DNA of 64,000 bases from an uncultured Clostridia bacterium (GCA_934754495.1 CAKVHW010000001.1:124001-188000); one strand, 5' to 3'; positions 35,516 to 45,185 are shown, counted from the stretch's first letter. The notes: generated by a model from the sequence alone, not told the origin. Translations and numbers: made by a program.

Positions 35516-35546
35516 AATAACCCCACATTAATAGGGGTTATTTTTA
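35516..35546 (+). terminator. efp terminator
   Basis: AATAACCCC and GGGGTTATT with a 9-base loop, then T5, between efp and the SDR gene. Confidence 0.8.
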
Positions 35547-35561
35547 TGTAAGGAGATTTTT

Positions 35562-36302
35562 ATGAAACAAACAGTTTTGGTGACCGGCTCAGCCAAGGGA
35601 ATAGGTAGAGAGATTATAACTCGCTTTGCAAAAAGTGGTTTTAATTGTGTTATCAACTACCACACTAGCGAAAAGCAAGCCAAAGAACTAAAAAACGAAC
35701 TTGAAAAACTTGGCGCAGATGTGTTACTTATTAAGGCTGATGTGTCTAACGAAGCACAAGTAAAAGAAATGGTGTCGAAAATTGTCGAAAAATATCAAAA
35801 AATTGATGTTTTAGTCAATAATTCGGCGGTCACTTACGATAGTTTGTTTTGTGATAAACACCAAGATGAGTTTAATAAAGTGTTAAATACTAATATTACA
35901 GGCACATTTTTAGTAAGTAAATATGTTGGCGATATAATGTTTAAAAATAAATATGGCAAAATTATAAACATTGCATCAACTAATGGTATTAATACATATT
36001 ATCCAATGTGTGCCGAATACGATGCTTCTAAGGCTGGCATTATTTCTCTTACCCACAACTTGGCTGTGCAATATGCCCCATATATAACAGTAAATGCTGT
36101 TGCTCCAGGATTTGTGGCGACCGAAGCTGAAATTAAAGATATGGACGATGAGTATATTAAAGCAGAAACCGAAAAAATTATGGTAAGACGTGCCGGCACC
36201 CCAAGTGATGTGGCAGGACTAGTGATGTTCTTGGCAAGTAAACAAGCAGATTTTATTAACAACACTGTAATAAGAATTGATGGCGGTCTTTACGGAGCAT
36301 AA
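35562..36302 (+). CDS. Short-chain dehydrogenase/reductase (FabG-like)
   Basis: A 246-residue classical SDR. The cofactor motif TGSAKGIG is at 8-15, the NNSA block (usually NNAG) at 86-89, catalytic Ser139, Tyr153 and Lys157 (YDASK), and the ending FINNTVIRIDGGLYGA is typical of FabG-type ketoacyl-ACP reductases. No other fatty-acid genes adjoin it, so it could be a generic NAD(P)H ketoreductase. The gene has its own AAGGAG site and a downstream terminator. Confidence 0.85.
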   Translation: MKQTVLVTGSAKGIGREIITRFAKSGFNCVINYHTSEKQAKELKNELEKLGADVLLIKADVSNEAQVKEMVSKIVEKYQKIDVLVNNSAVTYDSLFCDKHQDEFNKVLNTNITGTFLVSKYVGDIMFKNKYGKIINIASTNGINTYYPMCAEYDASKAGIISLTHNLAVQYAPYITVNAVAPGFVATEAEIKDMDDEYIKAETEKIMVRRAGTPSDVAGLVMFLASKQADFINNTVIRIDGGLYGA

Positions 36303-36345
36303 CAAACAATCTTCAACAAAAACCCATGAATTGTAGCCAATTAAT

Positions 36346-36377
36346 AAAACAACTCTACCAGTAGTAGAGTTGTTTTT
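36346..36377. terminator. Hairpin terminator
   Basis: AAAACAACTCTAC and GTAGAGTTGTTTT around 5 bases, between the convergent SDR and acyltransferase genes. Confidence 0.85.
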
Positions 36378-36434
36378 TGCTTGACTTTTTAAATTGTTTT
36401 GTTGTGTTTTGTTGTGTTTTTAAGGCATATAAAG

Positions 36435-37304
36435 TTATTTTGCATCAATGCTCTCAGTGGTCACATTTGTTGAGATACTTTTTTCTTGTATTTTGTTTAC
36501 TTCGTCTATTTTTGTCACATCACATTCAGTGCCATAAAAGTCGTTCATTACTTTTATCATGCTATCTCTTGAACGTGTTTTTAAATCTTCAATTCTTTGT
36601 TTTGTTGGTAAATCATTATTTGCATATACTGGTGGCAAAACCTGAGTTGTTATTTTAAAATGTCTACCCCAAAGATTGTCCCACCAATTGGCTTTTCTAA
36701 TTAAATTTACAATCGGTATAATTGGAACGTTATTCTTAACGGCATAGTAAAATGCACCGTTTTTAAATGGTCTAAGTTTTGTATATCCTCGCCACATGGC
36801 TTGTTCTGGGTTAAGACAAACCAATTTTCCTTGTGATATATAATAAGTTATGGCACTATCTAAATTTTTTTGATTGCTAAATTGTGAAGATAATGGTAAA
36901 AACCCCAAAAGTTTTATTGTATAACCACCAAAGCCTCTCTTGTTGTTGTGTTCAGCTCCTACAAAATATGCTTTTTTAAAAATTGTTTGTTTTGTAATCA
37001 GGCAGTCAAAAAGTGCTACGTGGTTACAAACAACAATACCACCAGTTTTACCACGTTTCTTTAGATTTTTTCTGCCCTTTATTCGTAGTCGGTAAGTAAA
37101 AAACAACAATATTGGAGCAAAAATAAAAACTATTACTCTCAAGAAGGCATAATAAATTTTGTCTATAAATCTATTGTAGATATAGCGATGGTTTGGTTCT
37201 TGTTGTTTTATAAATTTGTACTCGCCATAATTAACATCAACATCATACTTTTGTTGGCTTTCTAGGTTTTTAAGTTTTTCTTGGTATTTTTTATACTTCT
37301 TCAT
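36435..37304 (-). CDS. 1-acylglycerol-3-phosphate acyltransferase (PlsC family)
   Basis: A 289-residue membrane-associated acyltransferase. A hydrophobic segment (about 47-67) precedes the catalytic HX4D motif NHVALFD (about 93-99), then PEQAMWRGY where the family has PEGTRS, and a VPIIPI block (about 189-194). It would make phosphatidic acid or acylate a related lipid. The replacement of PEGT by PEQA suggests a divergent acceptor. It overlaps the preceding glycosyltransferase gene by 14 bp, which ties it to envelope lipid synthesis. Confidence 0.8.
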   Translation of the reverse strand: MKKYKKYQEKLKNLESQQKYDVDVNYGEYKFIKQQEPNHRYIYNRFIDKIYYAFLRVIVFIFAPILLFFTYRLRIKGRKNLKKRGKTGGIVVCNHVALFDCLITKQTIFKKAYFVGAEHNNKRGFGGYTIKLLGFLPLSSQFSNQKNLDSAITYYISQGKLVCLNPEQAMWRGYTKLRPFKNGAFYYAVKNNVPIIPIVNLIRKANWWDNLWGRHFKITTQVLPPVYANNDLPTKQRIEDLKTRSRDSMIKVMNDFYGTECDVTKIDEVNKIQEKSISTNVTTESIDAK

Positions 37305-38454
37305 CTTTTTTGCTCAATGCTTTATTTATTATGTCGGCTATTTCCATAGAACCGTTGCACTCTTTTTTAAATTTGTGCGTGTTTTTAATATAGGTGTCCA
37401 GCAAACTTGGGTCATCAATAAATTGTTCTACACGTTTACGAATTTTATAAGGGTTGCTAATGTATTCACCACATTTATATTTATCTACAAACAACTTTTT
37501 TGTTGCCTTTTCAATTGGGTGTGGATAATAATCTATTAATATTGGTGTGCCCATAAACACAGAATCTAGCACGGAGTTTGGTCCTGCTTTTGTTATAAAT
37601 AAATCAGCAGCTTTGTACAACTCGTGAATATTTTCAACAAATGGTAGCGGAATAAAATTAATGTTGTCGTTTACTTTTTTGTCTAAAAAGTAATCAAGTA
37701 TTTTTTGATTTTTTCCAGCAACTGAAATTATGGTTAGGTTCTTTTTGGTTTTTAGTAATTGATTTGTTACACTTTTACATTTTCCGAGTGCATAGCCACC
37801 ATCTGCAACAACGACACAAAAAGTATTTTTATCTATGCCATATTTTTCTCTAAAAAATTCTTTTGGTTGGTTGCAAGTTACAATATCGTTTCGTGCAGTA
37901 AAATTAACAGTATAACAGTTTTCACCTAAAAATTTTCGCCTGTTTACAGCTTCGCTTGTTGCATAAATATTATTGGAAATAAAAATTCCATCACTATTAT
38001 CCCACCATGGGTGAACATTGTTGTCGGGATTGTATGTAACAACCACACAATTTGGGTTGTATTGTTTTTTATATTCCAACGCACAAAAAGTAATAAAATA
38101 GTGTGTGCTAACAATGCAATCTGGATTGTGATTTTTAATTGTTTCCACAGTAGCCTTAACATATTGCTTAAAAATTGTTTTGTGTGTAAATTTTAAAAGT
38201 TTTACTCCTCCCAATGTTTCCATTAAGGCAAAAACAAAAAAGCCGTAGCCGTGAAGTTTGTTGGTTGCTTTTGTTTGGTTTGTTAAGAATTTTTCAAAAG
38301 CTACAGATTTTTCGTTTTCTTTCATTATGTTAACATCTTGAATTTCGTACAATTCACCATATTTTTCTTTCAAACTATCAGATATTGCTCTGGCACTTGT
38401 AATGTGTCCAAAACCAGATTCAATAAATGTTACTAGTATTTTTTTCTTATCCAT
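37291..38454 (-). CDS. Glycolipid glycosyltransferase (MGDG synthase / UgtP-like, GT28)
   Basis: A 387-residue glycosyltransferase of the type that adds sugars to diacylglycerol. The N-terminal MGDG-synthase domain includes FIESGFGHITSARAI (the conserved GxGH) and YNPDNNVHPWW. The C-terminal GT28 half includes VVVADGGYALGK and the UDP-sugar binding stretch ITKAGPNSVLDSVFMGTPILI, close to the family TKPGG...E motif. Product is probably a mono- or diglycosyl diacylglycerol. It is translationally coupled to the PlsC-type gene, forming a two-gene membrane-lipid operon. Confidence 0.8.
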   Translation of the reverse strand: MDKKKILVTFIESGFGHITSARAISDSLKEKYGELYEIQDVNIMKENEKSVAFEKFLTNQTKATNKLHGYGFFVFALMETLGGVKLLKFTHKTIFKQYVKATVETIKNHNPDCIVSTHYFITFCALEYKKQYNPNCVVVTYNPDNNVHPWWDNSDGIFISNNIYATSEAVNRRKFLGENCYTVNFTARNDIVTCNQPKEFFREKYGIDKNTFCVVVADGGYALGKCKSVTNQLLKTKKNLTIISVAGKNQKILDYFLDKKVNDNINFIPLPFVENIHELYKAADLFITKAGPNSVLDSVFMGTPILIDYYPHPIEKATKKLFVDKYKCGEYISNPYKIRKRVEQFIDDPSLLDTYIKNTHKFKKECNGSMEIADIINKALSKKDEEV

Positions 38455-38688
38455 ATTTTCCTCTTGATGTGCAATTTTTAATTATTTAATATTGGTTTTA
38501 TTATATCTAAAAAAACAGTTAAAACGCAAATACTTTGTTTTGTTTGATTTAAAATGTGATTACAAACTTGAAAAAGTGTTCAAAATTAAAACCTTTTGTG
38601 TAAAATTTGATAAGTTTGGAGTTTAATTTGTTTTGTGATGAGTGTTTTATTATGTTAAACTATAAATAGTTTAAAGTGGTTTTATTGT

Positions 38689-40203
38689 ATGAAAAAAGAA
38701 TTTCTAGCAAAACTTAAAGAATCGGTGCTTTCAATACTTCCAATTGCAATAATTGTAGTTGTATTGACGCTAATATTTGTGCCAAACTGTAGTATAAGCT
38801 TGGTGGCATTTTTAGTGTGCTCGCTGTTTTTGATGATGGGAATTTGTTTGTTTAATATTGGTAGTGATATGTCGCTTATGAAAATGGGTGGATATGTGGG
38901 GTCTCACCTAAGCAAAACAAGAAAAACTGCACTTATGATTGCGTGTGCGTTTTTAATTGGTTCTATTGTAACAATTGCAGAGCCCGACCTTATGGTGCTT
39001 GCAAATCAAATACCGGGAATCAACAAATGGGTGTTTTTAATAACCGTGTCGGTTGGTGTGGGTATATTTTTGGTTTTGTCGGTGCTTAGAATATTGTTTA
39101 AAATAAAAATTCAATATATCTTAGCAATTTGCTATGGGCTGATTGCTGTTTTAATGTTTTTTGTTCCGTCTAATTTCTTGCCAATCTGCTTTGACGCAAG
39201 CGGAGTTACAACAGGCCCAATATCTGTGCCGTTTATTATGGCATTCGGTCTTGGTATTGTTGCTGTTAGGTCTGGCAAAAGCAACGAAAGCGATGGATTT
39301 GGGCTTTTGGCAATCTGCTCAATTGGTCCAATTATATCTGTTATGCTAATCAGTGCCTTTTTAAAGGGTGGTGCTAGTACTGAAGTGCTTAACACAACAT
39401 ACGCTGTGTTTGGTAGTATGGGTGAATTTGGAAGTTTAATGCTAGCCACGCTTTTAGATAGTTTAAAAGAAGTTGCACTTGTGTTGTTGCCCGTGGTTGC
39501 ATTTTTCTTAATTTATAATTTTACCGCATTAAAACAACCTGTGCGAGCACTTGCTCGTCTTGGCATTGGTATAGTGTACACATATGTTGGTATTGTATTG
39601 TTTTTCACCGGTGTAAATACTGGTTATTTGCCACTTGCCAATGTTATTTCTACCAGCATTATGGCATCTAAGGCATGGTGGATTGTAATTCCAATTAGCA
39701 TTATTATAGGTCTTGTTATTGTAGTGGCAGAACCTGCTGTGCATGTTTTAAACAAGCAAGTTGAAGATCTGTCATCTGGTGTTATCTCTAAAAAAATGAT
39801 GCTTGTTTCTATGAGTATTGGTGTGTCAATCTCGGTGCTACTTTCTGCATTAAGAGTGTTGTTTGAAATTAATGTAATTTATTTTTATTTTCCACTTATT
39901 GTTGGTTGTGTGGTTCTTACGTTTTTTATTCCAAACCATATTACAGCCATTGCGTTTGACTCGGGCGGAGTAAGTGCGGGCTCGGTTAGTGGGTCGTTTA
40001 TCTTACCATTCATGCAAGGTATTTGCACCGCACGTGGTCTAGATATTATGACTTACGGCTTTGGTACAATTGGGTTAATAGTGCTTACACCAATACTTAT
40101 TGTAGAATTTATGGGTTTAAAGATGGCTATTAATCAAAAACGTCTTGCCAAAAGATATGCAGAACACGATGATGAAGAAATTACTGTTATTGAGTTTGAT
40201 TAA
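38689..40203 (+). CDS. DUF1538 membrane protein (putative transporter)
   Basis: A 504-residue polytopic membrane protein made of two homologous halves. Each half has an AEP motif (AEPDLMVLANQI near 98 and AEPAVHVLNKQV near 350) and a glycine-rich re-entrant segment (FDASGVTTGPISVPFIMAF near 168 and FDSGGVSAGSVSGSFILPF near 425). This duplicated, probably inverted architecture suggests a transporter. It is followed after 11 bp by two PII-like genes, so transport is likely gated by PII-type nucleotide signalling. The ATG has only a weak AAAGTGG site upstream. Confidence 0.85.
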   Translation: MKKEFLAKLKESVLSILPIAIIVVVLTLIFVPNCSISLVAFLVCSLFLMMGICLFNIGSDMSLMKMGGYVGSHLSKTRKTALMIACAFLIGSIVTIAEPDLMVLANQIPGINKWVFLITVSVGVGIFLVLSVLRILFKIKIQYILAICYGLIAVLMFFVPSNFLPICFDASGVTTGPISVPFIMAFGLGIVAVRSGKSNESDGFGLLAICSIGPIISVMLISAFLKGGASTEVLNTTYAVFGSMGEFGSLMLATLLDSLKEVALVLLPVVAFFLIYNFTALKQPVRALARLGIGIVYTYVGIVLFFTGVNTGYLPLANVISTSIMASKAWWIVIPISIIIGLVIVVAEPAVHVLNKQVEDLSSGVISKKMMLVSMSIGVSISVLLSALRVLFEINVIYFYFPLIVGCVVLTFFIPNHITAIAFDSGGVSAGSVSGSFILPFMQGICTARGLDIMTYGFGTIGLIVLTPILIVEFMGLKMAINQKRLAKRYAEHDDEEITVIEFD

Positions 40204-40214
40204 AGGAGTATAAT

Positions 40215-40553
40215 ATGGTTAACTCGCCAATAGAAATGCTTTTTGTAATTGTTGGACACAAAAACTTAGAAAAAGTATACGAAATTTTTGAAAACAATGG
40301 CATAGAATACAAAACAGTTATGCCTGGCAAAGGTACGGCAGAATCAAAATTGGGCGACCTGTTTGGTTTTGGAATTATTGACCGTGATGTGATTGCAACT
40401 GTTGTGAAAACCGCTCAACGAGGTAAAATTTTGAGTGAACTAGATGAAAAACTAAATCTATCCGAACCACATAATGGTGTAGCCTTTTCAATGAGTATTG
40501 ATGCTGTTACAAGCGATGTGCTACAACTGTTAAATATTAAATTGGGGGAATAA
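40215..40553 (+). CDS. PII-like signalling protein 1
   Basis: A 112-residue protein with the beta-alpha-beta ferredoxin-like pattern of the PII superfamily (EMLFVIVGHKNLEKVYEIFENNG ... NGVAFSMSIDAV, positions split here for brevity). It lacks the GlnB uridylylation-site T-loop, so it belongs to a divergent group. It sits between the DUF1538 gene and a second PII-like gene with 2-bp spacing, implying a heteromeric regulator of the transporter. Confidence 0.65.
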   Translation: MVNSPIEMLFVIVGHKNLEKVYEIFENNGIEYKTVMPGKGTAESKLGDLFGFGIIDRDVIATVVKTAQRGKILSELDEKLNLSEPHNGVAFSMSIDAVTSDVLQLLNIKLGE

Positions 40554-40555
40554 TT

Positions 40556-40918
40556 ATGATAAAACCTAAGAGTATTAAAGAACAAAAAAACACACCAATC
40601 GAAATGATTGTTGCGGTTATTAATAGGGGTTATGCGGATTATGTTGTAGATGCTTCTCGTGATGCTGGTGCAACAGGTGCAACCATTTTGTATGGCAGAA
40701 GTTCAATTAAAAAAGAAGATGCCGAATTTAATGGTGTAACAATTCAAAGTGAAAAAGAAATTGTACTAATTTTGGTTACTAAAGATATTCGCAAAAAAGT
40801 TATGCAAGAAATTAGCAAACGTACACACTTACAGGAAAAAGGTAATGGTGTGTGTTTCTGCTTGCCTGTAAACGAAATTAAAGGGCTTACTCCTTTTGAA
40901 AAGAAAAGCATGAAATAG
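40556..40918 (+). CDS. PII-like signalling protein 2 (P-II family)
   Basis: A 120-residue PII protein: IEMIVAVINRGYADYVVDA as beta1-alpha1, a T-loop-like region GATGATILYGRSSIKKEDAE (GxTG-x-T-x-x-GR as in PII), and KGNGVCFCLPVNEIKGLTPF at the end, where the classical family has G-x-I-F-x-x-P-V-x-x-x-x-x-I-R-T. It retains the nucleotide-site phrases better than its neighbour. The second member of a PII pair encoded with DUF1538. Confidence 0.75.
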   Translation: MIKPKSIKEQKNTPIEMIVAVINRGYADYVVDASRDAGATGATILYGRSSIKKEDAEFNGVTIQSEKEIVLILVTKDIRKKVMQEISKRTHLQEKGNGVCFCLPVNEIKGLTPFEKKSMK

Positions 40919-40928
40919 GAAAAATAAA

Positions 40929-42929
40929 ATGAATTTAAAAATTCTTTCTCCAGTAGGGGATTTTGAAAGTTTAAAAATGGCTGTGTTTAATGGTGCGGAC
41001 GAAATTTATCTTGGAATTACCGATTTTAATGCCCGCAACACCAACGGCTTTTCATTAGAACAACTACCAAAGGTTGTTCATTTTTCACATCTATATAATG
41101 TTAAGGTTTTGTTGGCGGTAAATATTTTGTTTAAAAATTCCGAACTTAATAGGGCTGTTGACCTTGTTGTGGACGCATATAACATGGGCGTTGATGCATT
41201 TATAGTACAAGACTTGGGGCTTATATCACTTCTTCATGCTAATTACCCAGAATTAGAACTTCATGCAAGCACCCAAATGGGCATTCACAATCTAGAAGGT
41301 GTAAAATTTTTAGAAAAATATGGCATAACTAGAGTTGTGCTAGCACGTGAAACACCACTTGATGAAATTAAAAGAATAAGACAAAATAGCGATGTGGAAA
41401 TAGAGTATTTTGCACATGGTGCACTTTGTGTAAGTTTTTCTGGAAATTGCTACTTAAGTTCTAAGTTTTGTAATGCTAGTGGAAACCGTGGTAAGTGCAA
41501 ACAACTTTGTAGGCTTCCATATACTTTAAAAAACGAAAATAAGACGTTGGCAAAAGGCTACCTATTAAGTGCTAAAGATTTTAATATGATTAATAGACTT
41601 TCAGATTTGGAAAATGCAGGTGTAAATGTAATAAAAATTGAAGGTAGAGCAAGGCGACCATATTATGTGGCAACTGCAACTAAAGAATACTACAATGCTA
41701 TTCACGGTGAAAAAGTTGACAACACGACTCTACAGCTTGCATTCAATAGGGGTTTTACTGAAGGTTACTTTAATGGTAATGGAAATATTATATCAAAATA
41801 TAACAACCATATTGGTATTAAGGTTGGTAAAGTAGTAAAAGTAAATAATGGTAAAAAATTTAATGAAGTGTTTTTAGAAACTTCTTACCCAATAAACAAA
41901 AAATCTGCTTTTAAGGTATTTGTTGATGGGGTGGAAAAATCATCTTTCACCGCATTTGATTTGCAAGAAGTTGGAAAAAACAAATATAAGGTTACCACAA
42001 CTAATAATGTTCCGCTTGGTGATTTACATCTAATCATGGATAATGCCCTAGAAGAGCAAGCACTATCTAAAATTAGAAAAATTGCTGTTTATGTTAACTT
42101 GACCGCAGTTGGTGGTGAAAATATTACTGCTATAGTAAAATGTAGGAATGTTGAATTTAAACTATCTGGCGAAACATGTGATATTGCTAAAAATAATCCA
42201 CTTACAAATGAAGAGCTTAACACATGCTTTAATAAGTCCGAAACCTTTTTGCCAAATATAACTTGTACTACATATAATGCATTTTTACCAAAACAAAAAC
42301 TAAACGAGTTTAGGCGAAATGTGTATGCGGTGCTAGAAGAAAAACTTACTGCAAACATAAGAAAACAATTAGAAAAGAAAAATCTAAACACAAACCTACC
42401 ATTTAAGGCTCTTAATGACTTTAGTGTTGTTTTGTCACAAAATGATAAGTTTTTGACAAAAAACATTATTTATTCACCAGAAACGTATACAATTGATGAC
42501 ATTATAAAATTTAAAGAAAAGTGTGATAAATTAAATAAGGTTGGTTATTTGGATTTGCCAAACTTTGCTCTATATGACGATATAAAATTATTAAGAGAGA
42601 TAATTGAAAAAACAAAAATAGGAATTGTGGCTAATAATTATTATGCGCTAAGTTTTGATACAGATATAATAATTGGTGCAGGGCTTAATGTATATAATTC
42701 TGTTTCCGCACACGAATTTGGACTTTTTGTTGTTACGGCCGAAAGTGATATTGCTAGTAAAATAAACTTTCCATATATGGCATTAAGGCATTGCCCGTTT
42801 AAGTGTGATTTAGGTGCTACATGTGCAAAATGTCCTTACAACAAAAATTATACACTTACAATGCAAGATGGCACAGTTCTTCACTTAAGCCGAAAAAAAC
42901 TTAGCACTTGCACATTTTATTTAAGCTAG
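40929..42929 (+). CDS. U32 family peptidase / RlhA-like protein
   Basis: A 666-residue protein with the U32 TIM-barrel start (LKILSPVGDFESLKMAVFNGAD), the conserved ELHASTQMGIHN and EYFAHGALCVSFSGNCYLSS blocks, and a cysteine cluster (CVSF..C..SSKFC..GKCKQLC) that probably binds an iron-sulfur cluster. A second cluster near the C-terminus reads CPFKCDLGATCAKCPYNK. The long form with C-terminal domains resembles YegQ/RlhA-type proteins linked to 23S rRNA hydroxylation. It is 10 bp behind the PII pair. Whether it acts as peptidase or RNA hydroxylase cannot be read from the sequence. Confidence 0.85.
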   Translation: MNLKILSPVGDFESLKMAVFNGADEIYLGITDFNARNTNGFSLEQLPKVVHFSHLYNVKVLLAVNILFKNSELNRAVDLVVDAYNMGVDAFIVQDLGLISLLHANYPELELHASTQMGIHNLEGVKFLEKYGITRVVLARETPLDEIKRIRQNSDVEIEYFAHGALCVSFSGNCYLSSKFCNASGNRGKCKQLCRLPYTLKNENKTLAKGYLLSAKDFNMINRLSDLENAGVNVIKIEGRARRPYYVATATKEYYNAIHGEKVDNTTLQLAFNRGFTEGYFNGNGNIISKYNNHIGIKVGKVVKVNNGKKFNEVFLETSYPINKKSAFKVFVDGVEKSSFTAFDLQEVGKNKYKVTTTNNVPLGDLHLIMDNALEEQALSKIRKIAVYVNLTAVGGENITAIVKCRNVEFKLSGETCDIAKNNPLTNEELNTCFNKSETFLPNITCTTYNAFLPKQKLNEFRRNVYAVLEEKLTANIRKQLEKKNLNTNLPFKALNDFSVVLSQNDKFLTKNIIYSPETYTIDDIIKFKEKCDKLNKVGYLDLPNFALYDDIKLLREIIEKTKIGIVANNYYALSFDTDIIIGAGLNVYNSVSAHEFGLFVVTAESDIASKINFPYMALRHCPFKCDLGATCAKCPYNKNYTLTMQDGTVLHLSRKKLSTCTFYLS

Positions 42930-42995
42930 TGTTTTAATTATAATATTTTAGGTTGTGATTACTTTTATTACTAAAGGTTTTTATAATGAAAAAAG

Positions 42996-43030
42996 AAAAA
43001 AGAGTTACTTTAAGTAGCAACTCTTTTTTT
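42996..43030. terminator. Hairpin terminator
   Basis: AAAAAAGAGTTACT pairs imperfectly with AGTAGCAACTCTTTTTTT, between the convergent U32 and small membrane protein genes. Confidence 0.75.
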
Positions 43031-43044
43031 GTTGAAATCTAAAA

Positions 43045-43533
43045 TTATTTAGCAATAACTTCATATCCAATAACAAGTGTTTCAATACCAGCAACAACAC
43101 CAGCAATGATTGCACCAACACCTAGAGCTGAAGTATAAGCTTCGTAAATTGATGCAGTGTTTTCAGCGAAAACAATCATGTTAGGCATTAAAAACAACAT
43201 AATTGTGCCAGCTAATGCACATATAGCACCAACAAGTTTTAAAACCTTACTCTTAGAAAGTTGAAGTAATGCACCAGCGATTGGTAGGATAATAGCAAGA
43301 AGGTTTAGAAAGCTAAAACCTAAAATTTCTGTTTTAACTGTAGAACCCATAACGGTTGTTTGTTCTACATAACCAAAAATTGTTTGCCAACCAGTGTATT
43401 CAATTTTACTTCCAAGAAGTCTGCCAGTATAACTAACAACAGTTAAAAACATCATACAAACTACAACAACTGCCAAAGCCACTGGAATGAATTTTACCCA
43501 TTTAGGTGTTTTCATAGATTTTCTTTTAGCCAT
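43045..43533 (-). CDS. Small four-helix membrane protein
   Basis: A 162-residue protein with a basic N-terminus (MAKRKSMKTPKW) and four hydrophobic segments at about 14-34, 71-90, 95-117 and 135-157. No charged residues lie in the helices and no family is recognised. It stands alone with a GGAG site before the ATG. A structural or stress-related membrane role is possible but unsupported. Confidence 0.65.
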   Translation of the reverse strand: MAKRKSMKTPKWVKFIPVALAVVVVCMMFLTVVSYTGRLLGSKIEYTGWQTIFGYVEQTTVMGSTVKTEILGFSFLNLLAIILPIAGALLQLSKSKVLKLVGAICALAGTIMLFLMPNMIVFAENTASIYEAYTSALGVGAIIAGVVAGIETLVIGYEVIAK

Positions 43534-43805
43534 TTTTTAATCTCCTATATTTATTTTATATATTGATTATAGCAAAAATATGTTTTAAAAGTAAAATAAA
43601 GTGTGTGCCAAATTTTTAATTTTGTCAATTTTGAACATTTTAGCAAAAAATTATTTAATTTTGCTAGTTTTTATAGATTATTTTAAAAGCTAGTTCAATT
43701 ATTTTTTCGTTATGTTTTGAGTTTTTAAACATTTGTTGTATAATATTACACATATTTTATGTATATATGGTATAGTACATTATAATTTTAAAAGGACAAC
43801 TAAAA

Positions 43806-44741
43806 ATGGAAGACAAAATTAAAGTAATATTAGATACCGACCCTGGGGTGGACGACACAATAGCATTAATGTTTTTTATGTTTGACCCCAGAATTGATGT
43901 AAAGCTTATTACAACCGTATCGGGAAATCGCCCCCTTGAAATAAACAGCCGTAACACAATGCACTTGCTTGAAAAATTTGGAAGATGTGATATTCCTGTT
44001 GCACTTGGTGCTAACAAACCACTTAAACGTGCAAGAAAAGATGCGTCTTTTATTCACTCTGCTAGTGGAATGGGGCACTATACACCAACCGAACCAACAA
44101 AAATTAAACCTATTAAAGACCCAGCATGGGAAGCAATGTATAAAACGATTATGGAGAATAAAAACGAAATAATTATTTGTTTGCAAGGGCCTCACACCAA
44201 CATGGCAAAGTGTTTAATGGCTCACCCAGATTGTGCACAATATGTAAAGCAAATCATTTACGAAGGTGGCTCGCCATATGGATATAAGGGAATTGCTCCA
44301 CACATTTCGTTTAATGCATCGTCAGACCCCGAAGCAATGAAGATAGTGCTAGAATCTGGTATTCCTATTGTTATGATTCCGTCAGAAATGGGCAGGATTC
44401 ACACATATCTATCATACAAACAAGTTATGAAAATTGAAAATGCCAACGATGTTGGAAAATTTATTGGTGAAATGTTTGATGCGTATTGGGAACCAGGCTA
44501 CGAAGACAAACGTATCGCAATGAATGATTCTTGTATCTACTTTTACCTTGTAGAACCTAAAATGTTTAAGGGATATAGGGCAGATATTGACCTAGATATT
44601 AATGAATTTCCAGGCAAAACTGTTATGGACTTTAAAAAAGACGGTAAATATCTAATTTTAATGAGTGCAAAACGCAATAGAAGTTTTAAATATCTTTACT
44701 CGCTTGTTAAAAAATTGGACGACTATAAATTTTACGAATAA
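43806..44741 (+). CDS. Inosine-uridine preferring nucleoside hydrolase
   Basis: A 311-residue calcium-dependent nucleoside hydrolase. The N-terminal DTDPGVDD (10-17) is the metal-binding signature; the family also shows TTVSGNRPLEINSRN near 37-51, LQGPHTNMAK near 124-133 and a later NASSDPEA block near 167-174. It cleaves ribonucleosides to base and ribose for salvage. It is single, with an AAAGGAC site upstream and its own terminator. Confidence 0.9.
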   Translation: MEDKIKVILDTDPGVDDTIALMFFMFDPRIDVKLITTVSGNRPLEINSRNTMHLLEKFGRCDIPVALGANKPLKRARKDASFIHSASGMGHYTPTEPTKIKPIKDPAWEAMYKTIMENKNEIIICLQGPHTNMAKCLMAHPDCAQYVKQIIYEGGSPYGYKGIAPHISFNASSDPEAMKIVLESGIPIVMIPSEMGRIHTYLSYKQVMKIENANDVGKFIGEMFDAYWEPGYEDKRIAMNDSCIYFYLVEPKMFKGYRADIDLDINEFPGKTVMDFKKDGKYLILMSAKRNRSFKYLYSLVKKLDDYKFYE

Positions 44742-44748
44742 TAAAAAC

Positions 44749-44779
44749 AGACCGCTTCTAAAATTTGGCGGTCTTTTTT
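44749..44779 (+). terminator. Nucleoside hydrolase terminator
   Basis: AGACCGC and GCGGTCT around 12 bases, followed by T5. Confidence 0.8.
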
Positions 44780-44871
44780 GTTGCGGTTTTGTGTATAAGG
44801 CTCTATTTTTTACAAGAAGAATAAAACAATTTATTTGTTATAATTTTGTAGTTTAAAAAACATATTTTATG

Positions 44872-44900
44872 TTGACATTTTATCATTTTAATACTATAAT
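44872..44900 (+). promoter_or_regulatory. Consensus promoter upstream of tRNA-Arg
   Basis: TTGACA (44872-44877), 17-bp spacer, TATAAT (44895-44900). The tRNA begins about 200 bp downstream, so the primary transcript has a long AT-rich leader in which I see no coding frame. Confidence 0.75.
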
Positions 44901-45108
44901 ACGTAAGTGTTATAAAAAAGATAAAACTAATAAACAATACTACTCTTTCATTAGGGCTGTAGTTTTATAATATAATTTTTATAAATATGATATTATTATA
45001 TTATACCTTATTTTATAATCAACTATCCTTGTTTTTTTATAACAACAATATTACAACCTTTGGTTCCTACCATAAGTTGCAATACAAAACAAATTTAATA
45101 TCACATAT

Positions 45109-45185
45109 GCACCGTTAGCTCAGCTGGATAGAGCGTTGGTCTACGGAACCAAAGGTCGAGAGTTCGAATCCCCCACGGTGCACCA
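45109..45185 (+). tRNA. tRNA-Arg(ACG)
   Basis: Cloverleaf with 7-bp acceptor GCACCGT/ACGGTGC, anticodon loop CTACGGA (anticodon ACG, expected inosine at 34), T-arm GTTCGAATC, and encoded CCA. It marks the left edge of a putative integrated element. Confidence 0.95.
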
